From Campylobacterota bacterium (GTDB lineage Bacteria > Campylobacterota > Campylobacteria > Campylobacterales > Nitratiruptoraceae): 64,000 nucleotides of DNA. Positions within the stretch are counted from its first letter, which is position 1. Every line of letters begins with the position of its first letter. Shown in pieces: positions 10,892 to 20,670 of the stretch. The position numbers and the translations under genes were made by a program. The stretch covers positions 1-64,000 of the forward strand of contig WGAT01000071.1 of NCBI GenBank assembly GCA_015494715.1, given 5' to 3'. Below the pieces are notes generated by a model. That model was not told the origin of the DNA. It was given only the letters and a program-made list of their open reading frames with translations, and searched no databases.

Positions 10892-12250
10892 TCAGCGAAT
10901 AGGCGGCATTCCCTGCCCACCCATCTGCTTCATGAGATTTTGAATGTCTTGCATACCCTTTTTGCCGGCAAACTTCTTGGCAAATTTGGCAGCGTTGTTA
11001 AACTGCTTGAGGATTTTATTGACCTCTTGAGGAGTGAGCCCCGCCCCTTGGGCTATACGCCGCTTTCTGGAGCTGTTTTTTAAGATCAGATCGGGGTCTT
11101 TACGCTCTTTTGGCGTCATCGAATTGATCATCGCTTTGATCTTTTTGATCTCTTTGGAATTTTCTAGATCGAGATCCTTCATCGCTTTGGCCATATTGCC
11201 CATGCCCGGGATCATGGAGATGAGGCTTTTGAGGCTTCCCATCTTTTTGATGGATTCAAGCTGCTCCAAAAAATCTTCAAAATTGAATTTACCCTTGGCT
11301 ATCTTTTTACTGATCTTCTTAGCCTGTTTCTCGTCGATCACTGCCGCCGTCTTCTCGGCCAAAGACTCGATATCTCCAGCCCCCATCAGTCTGTTGGTGA
11401 TACGCTCGGGGATGAAAACCTCCAAGTCTGGCATCTTCTCGCCAGTTCCGATAAAACGCAAAGGCACGCCAATTTGATGGGCTAGACTGAGCGCTACGCC
11501 CCCTTTGCTGTCCCCGTCGAACTTGGTGAGGATCACTCCGGTGATGCCTACCTCTTCGTTGAACTTGGCCGCACTTCGCACCGCATCTTGACCGGTCAAA
11601 GAGTCTGCTACATAAAAGACCTCATCGGGACCCACCGCCTCTTTGACGCTCTTTAACTCTTCCATCAACGCTTCATCGATAGCTAGCCGTCCAGCGGTAT
11701 CGATGATAACGACATCGTAGAGCTTCTCTTTGGCGACTTGCAACGCCTCCTTTACCACTTTGACGGGATCTTGTTCGCTCTCTTCTCCAAAGAAGTCCAC
11801 TTCCACCTGTGCAGCAATCTGGCGCAGCTGCTCAACAGCCGCTAGCCGCTGCAAATCCGCAGCCACCAAAAGCACCTTTTTGCCTCTGAGCTTGAGATAG
11901 TTGGCCAGTTTTCCCGAGGTAGTGGTCTTTCCGCTTCCTTGCAGACCCGTCATCAAGACCACCGTCGGGGGCTTGGAAGCATAGACAAAGCCCTGTTTGG
12001 CTCCCGGAGCGGTCAAAATGGAGGTGAGATTGTCTTGCAAAGCTTGTAAAAAGCTCTCTCTCCCAATGCCTTCTCGTTTGGTCTGCAGCTCCACTTTTTG
12101 GAGCAGCTCTTTGACCACCTTATGATGGACATCGGACTTGAGGAGGCTCTTTTTGAGCTCGCCAAGCGCCTTTTTGAGAGCCTTTTCGTCATCTTTGAAG
12201 CGAATCTTTTTAATCGCGTTGGTGAATGAATTGGACAGCGTTTCAAACAA
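10892..12250 (-). CDS. ffh: signal recognition particle protein Ffh
   Basis: SRP54 homologue that binds the SRP RNA and signal sequences and delivers ribosomes to FtsY. N domain to about residue 85; G domain with GLQGSGKTTTSGKLA near 108, DTAGR and TKFDGDSKGG; Met-rich M domain from about 310 (SLISMIPGMGNMAKAM) ending GGQGMPPIR. It is 452 residues. Confidence 0.97.
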   Translation of the reverse strand: MFETLSNSFTNAIKKIRFKDDEKALKKALGELKKSLLKSDVHHKVVKELLQKVELQTKREGIGRESFLQALQDNLTSILTAPGAKQGFVYASKPPTVVLMTGLQGSGKTTTSGKLANYLKLRGKKVLLVAADLQRLAAVEQLRQIAAQVEVDFFGEESEQDPVKVVKEALQVAKEKLYDVVIIDTAGRLAIDEALMEELKSVKEAVGPDEVFYVADSLTGQDAVRSAAKFNEEVGITGVILTKFDGDSKGGVALSLAHQIGVPLRFIGTGEKMPDLEVFIPERITNRLMGAGDIESLAEKTAAVIDEKQAKKISKKIAKGKFNFEDFLEQLESIKKMGSLKSLISMIPGMGNMAKAMKDLDLENSKEIKKIKAMINSMTPKERKDPDLILKNSSRKRRIAQGAGLTPQEVNKILKQFNNAAKFAKKFAGKKGMQDIQNLMKQMGGQGMPPIR

Positions 12251-12320
12251 ATCCTACCCCTTTGACCTTTGAGTGAGCAATTTTACTTAAATGTTCATTA
12301 ATTTTAGCTAAATTTAATCT

Positions 12321-13049
12321 TTATCGAATCTCAAAATCTTTTGGCTCAGGCGCTTCGATATCATAATCTAGCAGTTTAATCCGCTTGGAGTGGAGCATCA
12401 TCCGACTCCAAGGTTTGCCCCCATAGAGGGTATCCCCCAAGATAGGATACCCGGCACGGGCCAGATGCACACGGATTTGATGGGTGCGTCCGGTCTTGAT
12501 CACCGCTTTGACCTTGGTCTTTTTGCCATGAATCTCCAAAGGCTCCACATAGGTATGCGCCGGCAAACCTTTAGACTTTGAGATATGGCTTTTGGCCTTT
12601 CCCCCTTTTTTGATTGTGCGGATTGGATAGTCGATCTCCATAGGCTCGGCTAAAATACCGTCCACCCACGCCGTATACTCTTTGTAGACCTTTTGGTTTT
12701 TGAACTCATCGATCGCTTTTTTGCGAAAATCCTTGTCCTTGACCAGCAAAAGCACCCCGCTCGTCTCTTTGTCCAGTCGATGGAGCAATTCGTAGCCGCT
12801 ATCTTTTTTGATCTCCTCGCTGGTGATGTGGGCCGGTTTGTTGATGGCTAGGATCTTCTCATCTTCGAACAAAACTTCTGGTTTTTCTACCTGCTTGACT
12901 CGAAATTTTGTCTTTGTATCGATCTCGCCTCTGGCGATCTCCACTTTGCGATCGCCTACATAGACCAGACCCCTGTCGATAAGCTCTTTTGCCTTTTTAT
13001 TGGAGATCCCCAGCTGTTGCGCTAAGACCTTATAGGCTTTATCTTTCAT
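12321..13049 (-). CDS. RluA-family pseudouridine synthase with S4 domain
   Basis: A 242-residue pseudouridine synthase. The N-terminal S4 RNA-binding domain (about 1-55, ISNKKAKELIDRGLVYVG) is followed by the catalytic domain with the RluA aspartate signature HRLDKETSG near 90 and the later GRTHQIRVHL. The target base in rRNA or tRNA cannot be told from sequence. It is the last gene of the long operon and overlaps DUF167 by 11 bases. Confidence 0.9.
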   Translation of the reverse strand: MKDKAYKVLAQQLGISNKKAKELIDRGLVYVGDRKVEIARGEIDTKTKFRVKQVEKPEVLFEDEKILAINKPAHITSEEIKKDSGYELLHRLDKETSGVLLLVKDKDFRKKAIDEFKNQKVYKEYTAWVDGILAEPMEIDYPIRTIKKGGKAKSHISKSKGLPAHTYVEPLEIHGKKTKVKAVIKTGRTHQIRVHLARAGYPILGDTLYGGKPWSRMMLHSKRIKLLDYDIEAPEPKDFEIR

Positions 13050-13317
13050 CCATTTCCTTTATAAATGCTTCAACTTTTTCGTTTCTTGGCAGACGAATGC
13101 GCTTTTTCTTACTCGTTTCGCCGCTCAGAAACTCTACCGAACTTTTGGGTACTTTGAAGCTTTTGGCCAAAAACTTCACTAGCTCTTTGTTCGCAGCCCC
13201 CTCTACCGCCGGAGCTTTGATATTGACTTTGAGGGCATCGTCTAGTATTTGAGCAAATCTGTTTTTACTCGATCCGGGCTGGGCTTTGATAGAAAAGATC
13301 ACCCACTCCTCATCCAT
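13039..13317 (-). CDS. DUF167 / YggU family protein
   Basis: A 92-residue protein of the YggU/UPF0235 family, of unknown biochemical role. Family blocks are KAQPGSSKNRF, VNIKAPAVEGAANKELVKFLAKSF and VEFLSGETSKKKRI. The ORF track gives 128 residues from 13425, but its first 36 lie inside waaA in another frame; I take the ATG at 13317, which overlaps the waaA stop by 8 bases. Confidence 0.85.
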   Translation of the reverse strand: MDEEWVIFSIKAQPGSSKNRFAQILDDALKVNIKAPAVEGAANKELVKFLAKSFKVPKSSVEFLSGETSKKKRIRLPRNEKVEAFIKEMDER

Positions 13318-14464
13318 TTCGTACCACATCTTCGATCCTTTCAATGATCGGCTCGATCGCAACCTCTCCAGTGATTTTGGTCGGCTGCCACGCTCCTTGC
13401 AAAGCCTCTTGCAAAGCGTTGGCATCCACCACCCCTATCCCCTCCACATATCCATAGGTCTGCTCTTGGTTGTGATAGTAGGGCCCACTGATAATCGGTA
13501 CGCCAAAATAGGCAGCCTCGATGGGATTGTGCCCACCGATACTTTCGACGAAACTTCCTCCAAGAATGACTAAATCGGCAATGGAGTAAAGATTGACCGA
13601 CTCGCCCATACGATCGACCAACACGATGTCCGCATCTAGATCCTCTTTTTGGCTCAATCGATGGTATCGCAACCCCTCCCGTTTGGCGATATGACGCAGC
13701 AGCTCATCCACCTCCTCAAAACGCTCGGGATGGCGTGGGACGACGGTCAAGGTACTCTTGCCCATCTGTGTCATCACCCAATCGGTTGCGATGATCTCCT
13801 CTTCGGGATCGTGGGTGCTGGCTGCCACGATGAGGGGCCGGGTTTTGGTGTAGTGTTTGGTCACCATGGGAGTAGCGAGGAGCTTTATGTTGCCCGTCAC
13901 CTCCACATTTTTGGCCCCTAAAGCTTCCAATCTCTTTTTATCCTCCTCGCTTTGGGCGTAGACAAAGTCAATAGCGGCAAATACCTTTTTATATAGCCAG
14001 GCAAATCGGCGATACTTGGAATAGCTTCTTGTAGATATCCTCGCATTGACCAAGAAAGTGGTGGCCCCTCTTTTTTTGGCTAGATAAAAAAGTAAATACC
14101 AAAGCTCCGCCTCCATCACTACCAAAGCTTTGACGGGTCGCAGCCGCCACCAAAGCCAGGGCTCATATGGAAGATAGCGTACCTGAGCCCCTTTGTAGGC
14201 TTTGGCCGCTTCGTAGCCCGTTTGGGTAATGACGCTAATCCCTTTGCGATCAAACCGCTCCGCCAAAGGGGCCAAAGCTTTGGTCTCGCCCAAAGAGCAG
14301 CTGTGAAAATGGATGTCGATATCTTTAAAAGGCGGATTTTTATAAAGAAAAAAGCGAGCGGGGATGGAGCGGCGGTATTTGGGCAAAAAGCTCATCAGCA
14401 GCGCCATAGGCCATAAAAGCCCAAAGGCTACTATGAGCAGAGCCGTATAGAGGTAAGGAAACAT
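13310..14464 (-). CDS. waaA: 3-deoxy-D-manno-octulosonic acid (Kdo) transferase
   Basis: WaaA (KdtA) adds Kdo from CMP-Kdo to lipid A precursors at the inner membrane. An N-terminal membrane anchor (LYTALLIVAFGLLWPMALLM) precedes a GT-B fold. HSCSLGETKA near 53 and the C-terminal LGGSFVESIGGHNPIEAA near 310 are family signatures. It is 384 residues, shorter than the E. coli form but normal here. It lies four bases after flgZ, as I recall in H. pylori (HP0957-HP0958). Confidence 0.93.
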   Translation of the reverse strand: MFPYLYTALLIVAFGLLWPMALLMSFLPKYRRSIPARFFLYKNPPFKDIDIHFHSCSLGETKALAPLAERFDRKGISVITQTGYEAAKAYKGAQVRYLPYEPWLWWRLRPVKALVVMEAELWYLLFYLAKKRGATTFLVNARISTRSYSKYRRFAWLYKKVFAAIDFVYAQSEEDKKRLEALGAKNVEVTGNIKLLATPMVTKHYTKTRPLIVAASTHDPEEEIIATDWVMTQMGKSTLTVVPRHPERFEEVDELLRHIAKREGLRYHRLSQKEDLDADIVLVDRMGESVNLYSIADLVILGGSFVESIGGHNPIEAAYFGVPIISGPYYHNQEQTYGYVEGIGVVDANALQEALQGAWQPTKITGEVAIEPIIERIEDVVRNG

Positions 14465-14468
14465 CTAT

Positions 14469-15188
14469 TTATTGGACATCCTCTTCTTCTTCGATATAGA
14501 GAATTCGTCCACAATGCGGGCATGTAGTGATCTCTTCGCCCTTAATCACGTTGGCGTAGGTTTTGTCGTTGATCTTTAAAAAGCATCCCATACAAGCTTG
14601 TTGCTTGACCGGTACGACGGCGGTATTGCCCGCCCATCTGCGAATTTTTTCATAAAAAGCTAGGATCTGTTGGGGAATTTTGGCCACAAGCTCACTCTTT
14701 TGTTTAAAAAGCTCCTCTCGCTCCCTTTCCAATTTGGCTAGCTGAGCCTCTACTTCCTTTTTTACCTCTTCAAGCCGCTCTTCAACCTCGCCCAATTTTA
14801 CTTGAAGCGCCTCTTTGTCTTCTTGTTTACTCTCGCAGGTCTTTTCGAGCCTAGCTATTTCCTCATTGGCAAAATTGATCTGCTCCTTGGCAATATCCTC
14901 TTCAAGCCGAATAGCCTTGAGCTCCTTTTCGGTTTTGACTTGCGAACTCTTTTTCTCCAGCTCCGCCAATTTTTCGCTCAACTCTTGAAGATGCAGCTCA
15001 TTTTTACGCTTTTTAAGCTCGCACTCCCGTACTTCCTCGTCAATTTTGGCGATCGCTTCTTCAAGAGTCTTTTTCTCCTCCTCTACTTTTTGAAGCCTAC
15101 TTTTCACCTCTTCTATTTTTGGGCCAAAATCATCTATGTGTTTATCTATTTTGGAGAGCTCTACTAACTGCTGGATGTATTGTTTCAT
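14469..15188 (-). CDS. flgZ: FlgZ-like coiled-coil zinc-ribbon protein (HP0958 family)
   Basis: A 239-residue protein with a long antiparallel coiled coil (about 5-175, heavily Glu/Lys) and a C-terminal zinc ribbon with CMGCF and CPHCG. H. pylori HP0958 (FlgZ) protects the sigma-54 factor RpoN from turnover, interacts with flagellin mRNA and is needed for flagella. The neighbours waaA and nif3 match that locus. The role is transferred from the H. pylori protein; no rpoN or flagellar gene is in the window. Confidence 0.85.
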   Translation of the reverse strand: MKQYIQQLVELSKIDKHIDDFGPKIEEVKSRLQKVEEEKKTLEEAIAKIDEEVRECELKKRKNELHLQELSEKLAELEKKSSQVKTEKELKAIRLEEDIAKEQINFANEEIARLEKTCESKQEDKEALQVKLGEVEERLEEVKKEVEAQLAKLEREREELFKQKSELVAKIPQQILAFYEKIRRWAGNTAVVPVKQQACMGCFLKINDKTYANVIKGEEITTCPHCGRILYIEEEEDVQ

Positions 15189-15189
15189 T

Positions 15190-15909
15190 TTATTGGGCCT
15201 TTAGCGGGTTTTTTATCGTCGCAATTATAGCCTTAATTGACTCTTTTTTCAATTGCTCTTGCAGCGCATCGCTAAAATAGCACTCACTCTCAAAATGGCC
15301 GATATCGATCACTCCAAGACCCAAGACTTTGGCTTTCATCGCATCGTGATACTTCAGATCCCCCGTCAAAAAAAGATCGGCGTCGATCCTATCCATCAGG
15401 CTTCCACCACTACCCGTAACCATCGCTACTTTTTTTATCTTTTTGGAGGTGGGAACATATCTGGGGCAAACAAGTCCAAAACGCCCCTTGACCCACTCTA
15501 GCAGCTCCTCAAAACTCCCCTCTTTTTCAAAGTAGCAGACAAACTCCTCACACCTTGCCTGCACGCCAAGTACATTTTTGGCCACGTATCGTCCTAGATG
15601 GGTCTTATCGAAATTGGTATGCATGGCGATATGGACGATATCCTTTTTGATCATTGGTACGAGCAGTTTGGAAGGATAGCTGTTATACTCAATCGATCGG
15701 AGCTTGCCAAAGATCAAAGGATGGTGCGTCACCAAAAGCGAGCGTGGCGGCAAAGAGTCTATAAGCTCCTCATCCACATCGACGCAAAGATAGATATTTT
15801 CGATCTCTTGATTCCAATCGCCTACTTGTAGTCCGGAGTTGTCCCAGCTCTCTTGCAGCTCAAACGGCGAGATGCGATCAAGCACGGAGTAGATCTCTTT
15901 AAGCCGCAC
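15190..15909 (-). CDS. Nif3-like dinuclear metal centre protein
   Basis: A 239-residue NIF3/YbgI-family protein, a hexameric barrel with a dinuclear metal site. Metal-binding motifs visible are the His pair in [11 protein letters not shown] near 60, [10 protein letters not shown] near 97, and the C-terminal HFESE ([12 protein letters not shown]). The family is often labelled GTP cyclohydrolase I type 2, but its physiological reaction is not settled. It overlaps glyQ by 11 bases. Confidence 0.88.
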   Translation of the reverse strand: MRLKEIYSVLDRISPFELQESWDNSGLQVGDWNQEIENIYLCVDVDEELIDSLPPRSLLVTHHPLIFGKLRSIEYNSYPSKLLVPMIKKDIVHIAMHTNFDKTHLGRYVAKNVLGVQARCEEFVCYFEKEGSFEELLEWVKGRFGLVCPRYVPTSKKIKKVAMVTGSGGSLMDRIDADLFLTGDLKYHDAMKAKVLGLGVIDIGHFESECYFSDALQEQLKKESIKAIIATIKNPLKAQ

Positions 15910-16759
15910 TTGGCTGCTCCAAAGACTCTTTGTAGACCTCGGCGCACCCTTTGGCCAGCTCTCTTACTTTGAGGATAAAATTTTGGCGCTCGGTAACGCT
16001 GATAGCCTTTCTGGCATCCAAAGTATTGAAAATATGGCTGGCCAGCAAGCAGTAGTCATACGCTGGGAGCGGCAGCCTTTCGTCCAAGCAGCGCTTGCAC
16101 TCCCCTCTGGCTTCCTCGAACCACTCAAAGAGCATCTTCGTATCGGCTACCTCGAAATTGTAACGGCTATACTCAAACTCGCTTCGTTTGTGCACGTCCC
16201 CATAGGTGACCCCCTCGCTCCAGAGGATATCGAAGACGCTTTCTACGCCCTGCAGATACATCGCCAGCCGCTCGGTGCCATAAGTGATCTCCACGGCCAC
16301 CGGATCGCACTCGAAACCTCCAACTTGTTGAAAATAGGTAAACTGGGTCACTTCCATCCCATCGAGCCATACTTCCCAGCCCAGCCCCCAAGCACCAAGG
16401 GTTGGACTCTCCCAGTTATCCTCCACAAAACGCACGTCGTGCTTGCGCCAATCAAGTCCAAGAGCTTCTAGGCTTTGCAAATAGAGCTCCTGGATATTAT
16501 CGGGGCTTGGCTTGATGAGGACTTGAAACTGATAGTACGCACCCAAGCGGTTTGGGTTTTGGCCATATCTGCCATCGGTGGGACGGCGGCTTGGAGCCAC
16601 ATACGCCGTAGCCCAAGGTTTTGGATCGAGGGATTTTAAAAAGGTGGCCGGATGAAAAGTCCCCGCACCACTTGGAAAATCATAAGGCTGGAGGATGGTG
16701 CATCCTTGCTTGGCCCAAAAGTCTTGAAGCCTCAAAAGCATCTGGCTAAAAGTAATCAT
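15899..16759 (-). CDS. glyQ: glycyl-tRNA synthetase alpha subunit
   Basis: Catalytic subunit of the heterotetrameric bacterial glycyl-tRNA synthetase. [28 protein letters not shown] and the class II motifs near [15 protein letters not shown] and [14 protein letters not shown] are clear. It is 286 residues. glyS is not next to it, which is usual in Campylobacterota. ATGA overlap with the glutaredoxin gene. Confidence 0.96.
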   Translation of the reverse strand: MITFSQMLLRLQDFWAKQGCTILQPYDFPSGAGTFHPATFLKSLDPKPWATAYVAPSRRPTDGRYGQNPNRLGAYYQFQVLIKPSPDNIQELYLQSLEALGLDWRKHDVRFVEDNWESPTLGAWGLGWEVWLDGMEVTQFTYFQQVGGFECDPVAVEITYGTERLAMYLQGVESVFDILWSEGVTYGDVHKRSEFEYSRYNFEVADTKMLFEWFEEARGECKRCLDERLPLPAYDYCLLASHIFNTLDARKAISVTERQNFILKVRELAKGCAEVYKESLEQPSAA

Positions 16760-16998
16760 AATCCCAGCTCTCTTTCTATTTTGGCCTGATCGAATCCACA
16801 GATCCAGCGGCTTCCCACCAGCACCACAGGCACACCCCTACATCCGTGCTTGACGCAGTCTTGCGCCGCTTTTTGGTCCTTGCTGATATCGATCTCTTTG
16901 AATTTAATTCCGTTTTTTTTGAAAAACTGCTTTGCTCTTGTGCACCAGACGCATCCAGGACTGGTAAAAAGCACTACTCTTTTTTGCGGTTTGCTCAT
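16756..16998 (-). CDS. glutaredoxin-like CxxC protein
   Basis: An 80-residue thioredoxin fold protein with the redox pair [11 protein letters not shown] near residue 16 and the cis-Pro glutathione-site segment GVPVVLVG near 54. The fit is to the glutaredoxin/NrdH group. The ATG at 16998 overlaps the DUF89 stop (ATGA) and follows AAGGAGG; the ORF-track start 33 bases upstream lies in DUF89 coding sequence. Confidence 0.87.
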   Translation of the reverse strand: MSKPQKRVVLFTSPGCVWCTRAKQFFKKNGIKFKEIDISKDQKAAQDCVKHGCRGVPVVLVGSRWICGFDQAKIERELGL

Positions 16999-17873
16999 CT
17001 TGCCTCCTTTAGTGTTTGTTGGTTTGCGCACAGCAGATCACCGATCTGGCAGCCGGTACGAGCGGCCACCACCGAGCATTTGACTTTGAACAAAAAGAAG
17101 AGCCGCTCATCCTCGTAGCTCTCCATACACTCAAAATTCCCCATCCCTTTGGCCAAAATCAGATCCGCTTCTTGGTAGATCCTGCGAGCCCCCTCATTCG
17201 CTCGCTCTATCAAAAATCCCGGAGTATCCACACCGCTATCGACCACTGCACACACCTCATCCATCCCCACCATCTTCGCCTCTTTGATTGTCACATCATT
17301 GATGATGGGGCGACCCCGCACGAAGTAGTAGATACGAAGCGAGGGTAAAAAGCGCTTGAAAGTTTGTATCATCAATTTATCAAAAAGGTGCTCCCCTGCG
17401 TTGTCCCCGATGACCACCAGCTTTTTGACCTCTTTGAGGCGCTTGGTAAAGCGCTCCGTCTCATCGATAGCAAAGCGCGCTTCAAAAATCTTTCGCACCT
17501 CCTCCTCTAGATCAAAAGTCACCTGCGTGGCAAAATCGATCACGTTACCGGCTACCGCAGCGCGAAGAGCGGCTTCAAGGGGATCGGAGGCCTCTTTGAG
17601 CTTTTGCTCTACCCAAGGGAGCAGCTCTTTTGCCTTTTGGATGGAGTGCAGCTTCTCCTCTTCGTAGGGATCATTAGTGCCGATGATGCGAGAGAGCATA
17701 GGATAGAGCTCGGCTGCAGCTTCTGGAGGGGTGCGATCTAGAGGAAGCCCGGCCAAAAACTTGGCTCCTTCGTGCAAAACCTCCACGCTGCACGCTTCCG
17801 CACATCCGGCCACTTTGGCCAGACGCAAGGTCTGGTTGTACAGACAGGGTAGACAATCAGGCCTTAGTCGCAT
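16995..17873 (-). CDS. DUF89 / ARMT1-type metal-dependent phosphatase
   Basis: A 292-residue DUF89 protein. Related enzymes are metal-dependent damage-control phosphatases acting on sugar phosphates. The N-terminal CLPCLYNQ pair is typical of the prokaryotic branch, and the active-site elements [12 protein letters not shown] near 165, [11 protein letters not shown] and LAKGMGNFE near 250 are present. Substrate unknown. It overlaps the purE end by 17 bases and the glutaredoxin start by 4. Confidence 0.85.
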   Translation of the reverse strand: MRLRPDCLPCLYNQTLRLAKVAGCAEACSVEVLHEGAKFLAGLPLDRTPPEAAAELYPMLSRIIGTNDPYEEEKLHSIQKAKELLPWVEQKLKEASDPLEAALRAAVAGNVIDFATQVTFDLEEEVRKIFEARFAIDETERFTKRLKEVKKLVVIGDNAGEHLFDKLMIQTFKRFLPSLRIYYFVRGRPIINDVTIKEAKMVGMDEVCAVVDSGVDTPGFLIERANEGARRIYQEADLILAKGMGNFECMESYEDERLFFLFKVKCSVVAARTGCQIGDLLCANQQTLKEAR

Positions 17874-18366
17874 CGATGAGTACTTCCACTTCGCTAGAAT
17901 CCGCCTCTACTTTTTTGGCTTTGAGGAGCCTGTCTTCTTCGAGCTTGGCTCTAAGCTCCTTATCATCGATGGCCAAAATCTGCATAGCTAAGTATGCGGC
18001 ATTGACAGCTCCGGCTTTGCCAACCGCCACGGTGGCTACTGGCATACCCGCAGGCATCTGCACGGTGCTTAGCAGCGCATCCATCCCATCCATGAAGCCC
18101 CCTTTCATCGGCACGCCGATGACTGGCTTGATAGTAAGACTTGCCACTACGCCCGCTAGATGGGCCGCCATCCCAGCGGCACAGATAAAGACGGTGGCTC
18201 CCTTTTGCTCCGCCGCACGCACATAGTTTTTAGTCCGCTGGGGACTGCGGTGGGCGCTGGAGATGATCAGCTCATACTGCACCCCAAACTTCTCCAACAC
18301 TTTCGCACACTCTTGCATCACCTCATAGTCGCTCTTACTGCCCATTATGATCGAGACAAAGCGCAT
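17857..18366 (-). CDS. purE: N5-carboxyaminoimidazole ribonucleotide mutase
   Basis: PurE converts N5-CAIR to CAIR in purine synthesis. [22 protein letters not shown] and [13 protein letters not shown] are the family core. The ATG at 18366, after AAGGAG, gives 169 residues and begins [10 protein letters not shown]; the ORF-track start 21 bases upstream has no such site. purK is not adjacent. purF lies elsewhere in the window. Confidence 0.94.
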   Translation of the reverse strand: MRFVSIIMGSKSDYEVMQECAKVLEKFGVQYELIISSAHRSPQRTKNYVRAAEQKGATVFICAAGMAAHLAGVVASLTIKPVIGVPMKGGFMDGMDALLSTVQMPAGMPVATVAVGKAGAVNAAYLAMQILAIDDKELRAKLEEDRLLKAKKVEADSSEVEVLIDATKA

Positions 18367-18393
18367 ACCCGCTCCTTTTTTGGCCAAATTATA

Positions 18394-19656
18394 TCAAACC
18401 GCGATTTTTTGGCGAAGAAAACTAAGAGGCGGCAAAGGACAAGGGAGTTTGACGGGATTTATGTTGCCGCTGTGGATACACTCGTACGCTTTGTTCGCTT
18501 CTATTTTATCGAGCCTAAGCCACCATTTGCCATCCTCTTGCCACACTTTGCCAATCTCGTTCTCGCAAGGCTTTGGCTCAAGGCCTTGTGGGGTGACGAT
18601 CTCAAGGGTCTCTCCCTTGCAGATTTTGTCTTTGGTCAAAAAGTGCAGACCATCTTCGAGCACCTCGGCTTTGACTTGATGGGTGCCTTGGCTGATGGAG
18701 CTCTCAAGCTTTTGGGTATCCGTTTTTTCATAGGGGCGGCTTACCAGATAGCCATCGGTAAATCCTCGATGTTTGGTAGTGGCAAGCTCTGCTTGATACT
18801 TCTTGGGCTCGAAGCGACCGGCATAGTAGTCGTCGATCGCCATTCGGTAGGCTTTGGTAGCGATGGCGGCGTAGTAGTCGCTTTTGGTGCGCCCCTCGAT
18901 CTTGAGGCTATCCACCACACCAGCGTCCAAGATCTCCTTGATATGGCTGGCGAGATTGAGATCCTTGGCGTTCATGATATAGGTCCCCTCGCCCTCTCGC
19001 TCTTCGAGTTTAAAAAGAGTCCCTGTCTCTGGATTTTCGGCATAGAGGGTATACTCGAAACGGCAGTCGTTGGCACAGCTGCCTCGATTTGGCACCCGCC
19101 CGCTCTGGACGGAGCTGATGAGGCATCTACCGCTATAGGCAAAGCACATACTACCGTGTACAAAAATCTCTAGTTCCAGATTTGGGACCTCCTTTTTGAT
19201 TTTGGCCAAATCTTTGAGGCTGATCTCACGAGCGGCGATGATACGACTTACCCCCATCTCGTAGTAGACCAAAGCGTCGAGGTAGTTCATCACATTGGCC
19301 TGAGTGGAGAGGTGGATGGGGATGTGTGGGGCGATATCCTTGCATAACTTGATCACACCCGGAGTGCTGACGATAAAAGCGTCTGGAGCAAGGCTAGCCA
19401 TCGTCTCGATATGTTTGGCGAAAAGCTTGATCTGGGAGTTGAAAGGAAAGCCGTTGATGGTGCAGTAGACCTTTTTACCCAAAGCGTGGGCGTAGTCGAT
19501 CCCCTCTTTGAAGCTCTCCAGCGTAAACTCCTTGCCGCTTCTGATGCGTAAAGAGTAGTGGCTTACCCCTCCATAGACCGCATCGGCCCCGTAAGCCAGA
19601 GCGATTTTGAGTTTTTTGAGATTGCCCGCAGGGCTTAAAAGCTCCACTTTTTTCAT
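18394..19656 (-). CDS. trhP: U32-family peptidase-like tRNA/rRNA hydroxylase (TrhP type)
   Basis: A 420-residue U32 protein. Despite the peptidase name, characterised members such as TrhP (YegQ) hydroxylate tRNA uridine 34 using prephenate, and RlhA acts on 23S rRNA. ELLSPAGNLKKLKIALAYGADAVYGG is the family start. Conserved cysteines that may hold an Fe-S cluster are in SMCFAYSGRCLISS and RGSCANDCRFEY. The ATG at 19656 overlaps the Uma2 stop (ATGA). The TrhP assignment over other U32 groups is by overall resemblance. Confidence 0.8.
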   Translation of the reverse strand: MKKVELLSPAGNLKKLKIALAYGADAVYGGVSHYSLRIRSGKEFTLESFKEGIDYAHALGKKVYCTINGFPFNSQIKLFAKHIETMASLAPDAFIVSTPGVIKLCKDIAPHIPIHLSTQANVMNYLDALVYYEMGVSRIIAAREISLKDLAKIKKEVPNLELEIFVHGSMCFAYSGRCLISSVQSGRVPNRGSCANDCRFEYTLYAENPETGTLFKLEEREGEGTYIMNAKDLNLASHIKEILDAGVVDSLKIEGRTKSDYYAAIATKAYRMAIDDYYAGRFEPKKYQAELATTKHRGFTDGYLVSRPYEKTDTQKLESSISQGTHQVKAEVLEDGLHFLTKDKICKGETLEIVTPQGLEPKPCENEIGKVWQEDGKWWLRLDKIEANKAYECIHSGNINPVKLPCPLPPLSFLRQKIAV

Positions 19657-20192
19657 AATACCCGCCACCATCTATCGATACCAAAATATAGCGTACACCC
19701 CTCGAAATCAAGCTCCATCACCCCATCTATCTCTTCGGCGATTTTTTGGTATTTTCCCTCATGGAGCTCGTAGACTTTTACTTTTTGGAGTTTGTAGTCC
19801 ACCATCATATAGTATGGCACTCTCTCTTTTTCATAGATAGAAAATTTGATGTTTTTATCCTTTATAGCAGTGGAAGGACTCAATACCTCCACAATTAACT
19901 CCGGTGCTTTCTTGGCAAAATCTTTGATTTTTTGACAGCTCACAAGCACATCAGGGCGCAGCACCGTCTCTTCGTCCACGATGTAATCGAGCTGGGTATA
20001 GACAAAGCACTCTTTTTGGCACTCTAACAAAGATCTATCCAAATCGCTTACAATCCTACTTACTATTGCTTGATGCGGTCCAAAAGGACTGGGTGCCATC
20101 GCCACCGCTTGCCCCTCTATTAGCTCCCACTCCCCTTTCCACTGCTTATAATCATCTATCGTATATCTGATATTATATGCCAAATTACTCAT
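19653..20192 (-). CDS. Uma2-family putative endonuclease (DUF820)
   Basis: A 179-residue PD-(D/E)XK-fold protein of the Uma2 family. Visible elements are YELIEG-like WELIEGQAVAMAPSP near 25, the catalytic Asp in VLRPDVLV near 88 and ELIVEVLSPST near 104. Uma2 proteins are numerous in cyanobacteria and green non-sulfur bacteria and their targets are unknown. It is embedded between an ankyrin gene and trhP with overlaps on both sides. Confidence 0.85.
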   Translation of the reverse strand: MSNLAYNIRYTIDDYKQWKGEWELIEGQAVAMAPSPFGPHQAIVSRIVSDLDRSLLECQKECFVYTQLDYIVDEETVLRPDVLVSCQKIKDFAKKAPELIVEVLSPSTAIKDKNIKFSIYEKERVPYYMMVDYKLQKVKVYELHEGKYQKIAEEIDGVMELDFEGCTLYFGIDRWWRVL

Positions 20193-20655
20193 CCAATATC
20201 CTTAATAGATGTTTGTATCCCGTCATCTTGGCGTAATCGGCCGCCGTCTTTTCAAATGTATCCTTTACATCGGTATCGACCCCGCACTCACGCACCAAAT
20301 AGCGAGTAATAGGCTCGTCCCCATAGGCCATCGCCGCCATTAGCGGGGTAAAGCCAGATTTACGCCTAGTCGTATTAGGATCGATACCGGATTCGACCAA
20401 AAATCGCACGATATCGAGCCGTCCTTTTTTGATAGCATCGTCGATCAGCCCCACTCCCTCTTCGTCTACTTCGAAAATATCCGCGCCAGCTTCTACCAGT
20501 AGCTCGAACATCTCCAGACTCGCTCCGCTTTTGATAGCCACTCTGAGTACCGAGTCCCCACTCTCGGTACGAAGCTGGCCTATTGGCTCTCCAGCCTCGA
20601 TCGCTTGCTTGACTCCAACCAAGCTATCGCGTTTAATCTCTTCAAAAATGCTCAT
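20185..20655 (-). CDS. ankyrin-repeat protein
   Basis: A 156-residue protein made almost wholly of ankyrin repeats: DSVLRVAIKSGASLEMFELLVEAGADI, GLIDDAIKKGRLDIVRFLVESGIDP and FTPLMAAMAYGDEPITRYLVRECGVD. There is no signal peptide or membrane segment, so it should be a cytoplasmic protein-binding module. It is the first gene of the run that leads into Uma2-trhP-purE and overlaps Uma2 by 8 bases. Partner unknown. Confidence 0.88.
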   Translation of the reverse strand: MSIFEEIKRDSLVGVKQAIEAGEPIGQLRTESGDSVLRVAIKSGASLEMFELLVEAGADIFEVDEEGVGLIDDAIKKGRLDIVRFLVESGIDPNTTRRKSGFTPLMAAMAYGDEPITRYLVRECGVDTDVKDTFEKTAADYAKMTGYKHLLRILDE

Positions 20656-20670
20656 CCGCTCCCCCTGTGA

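Noticed and set aside
18160-19173. 337-codon plus-strand ORF opposite purE and trhP
   Set aside because: Spans two real genes on the other strand and has no family-like motif.
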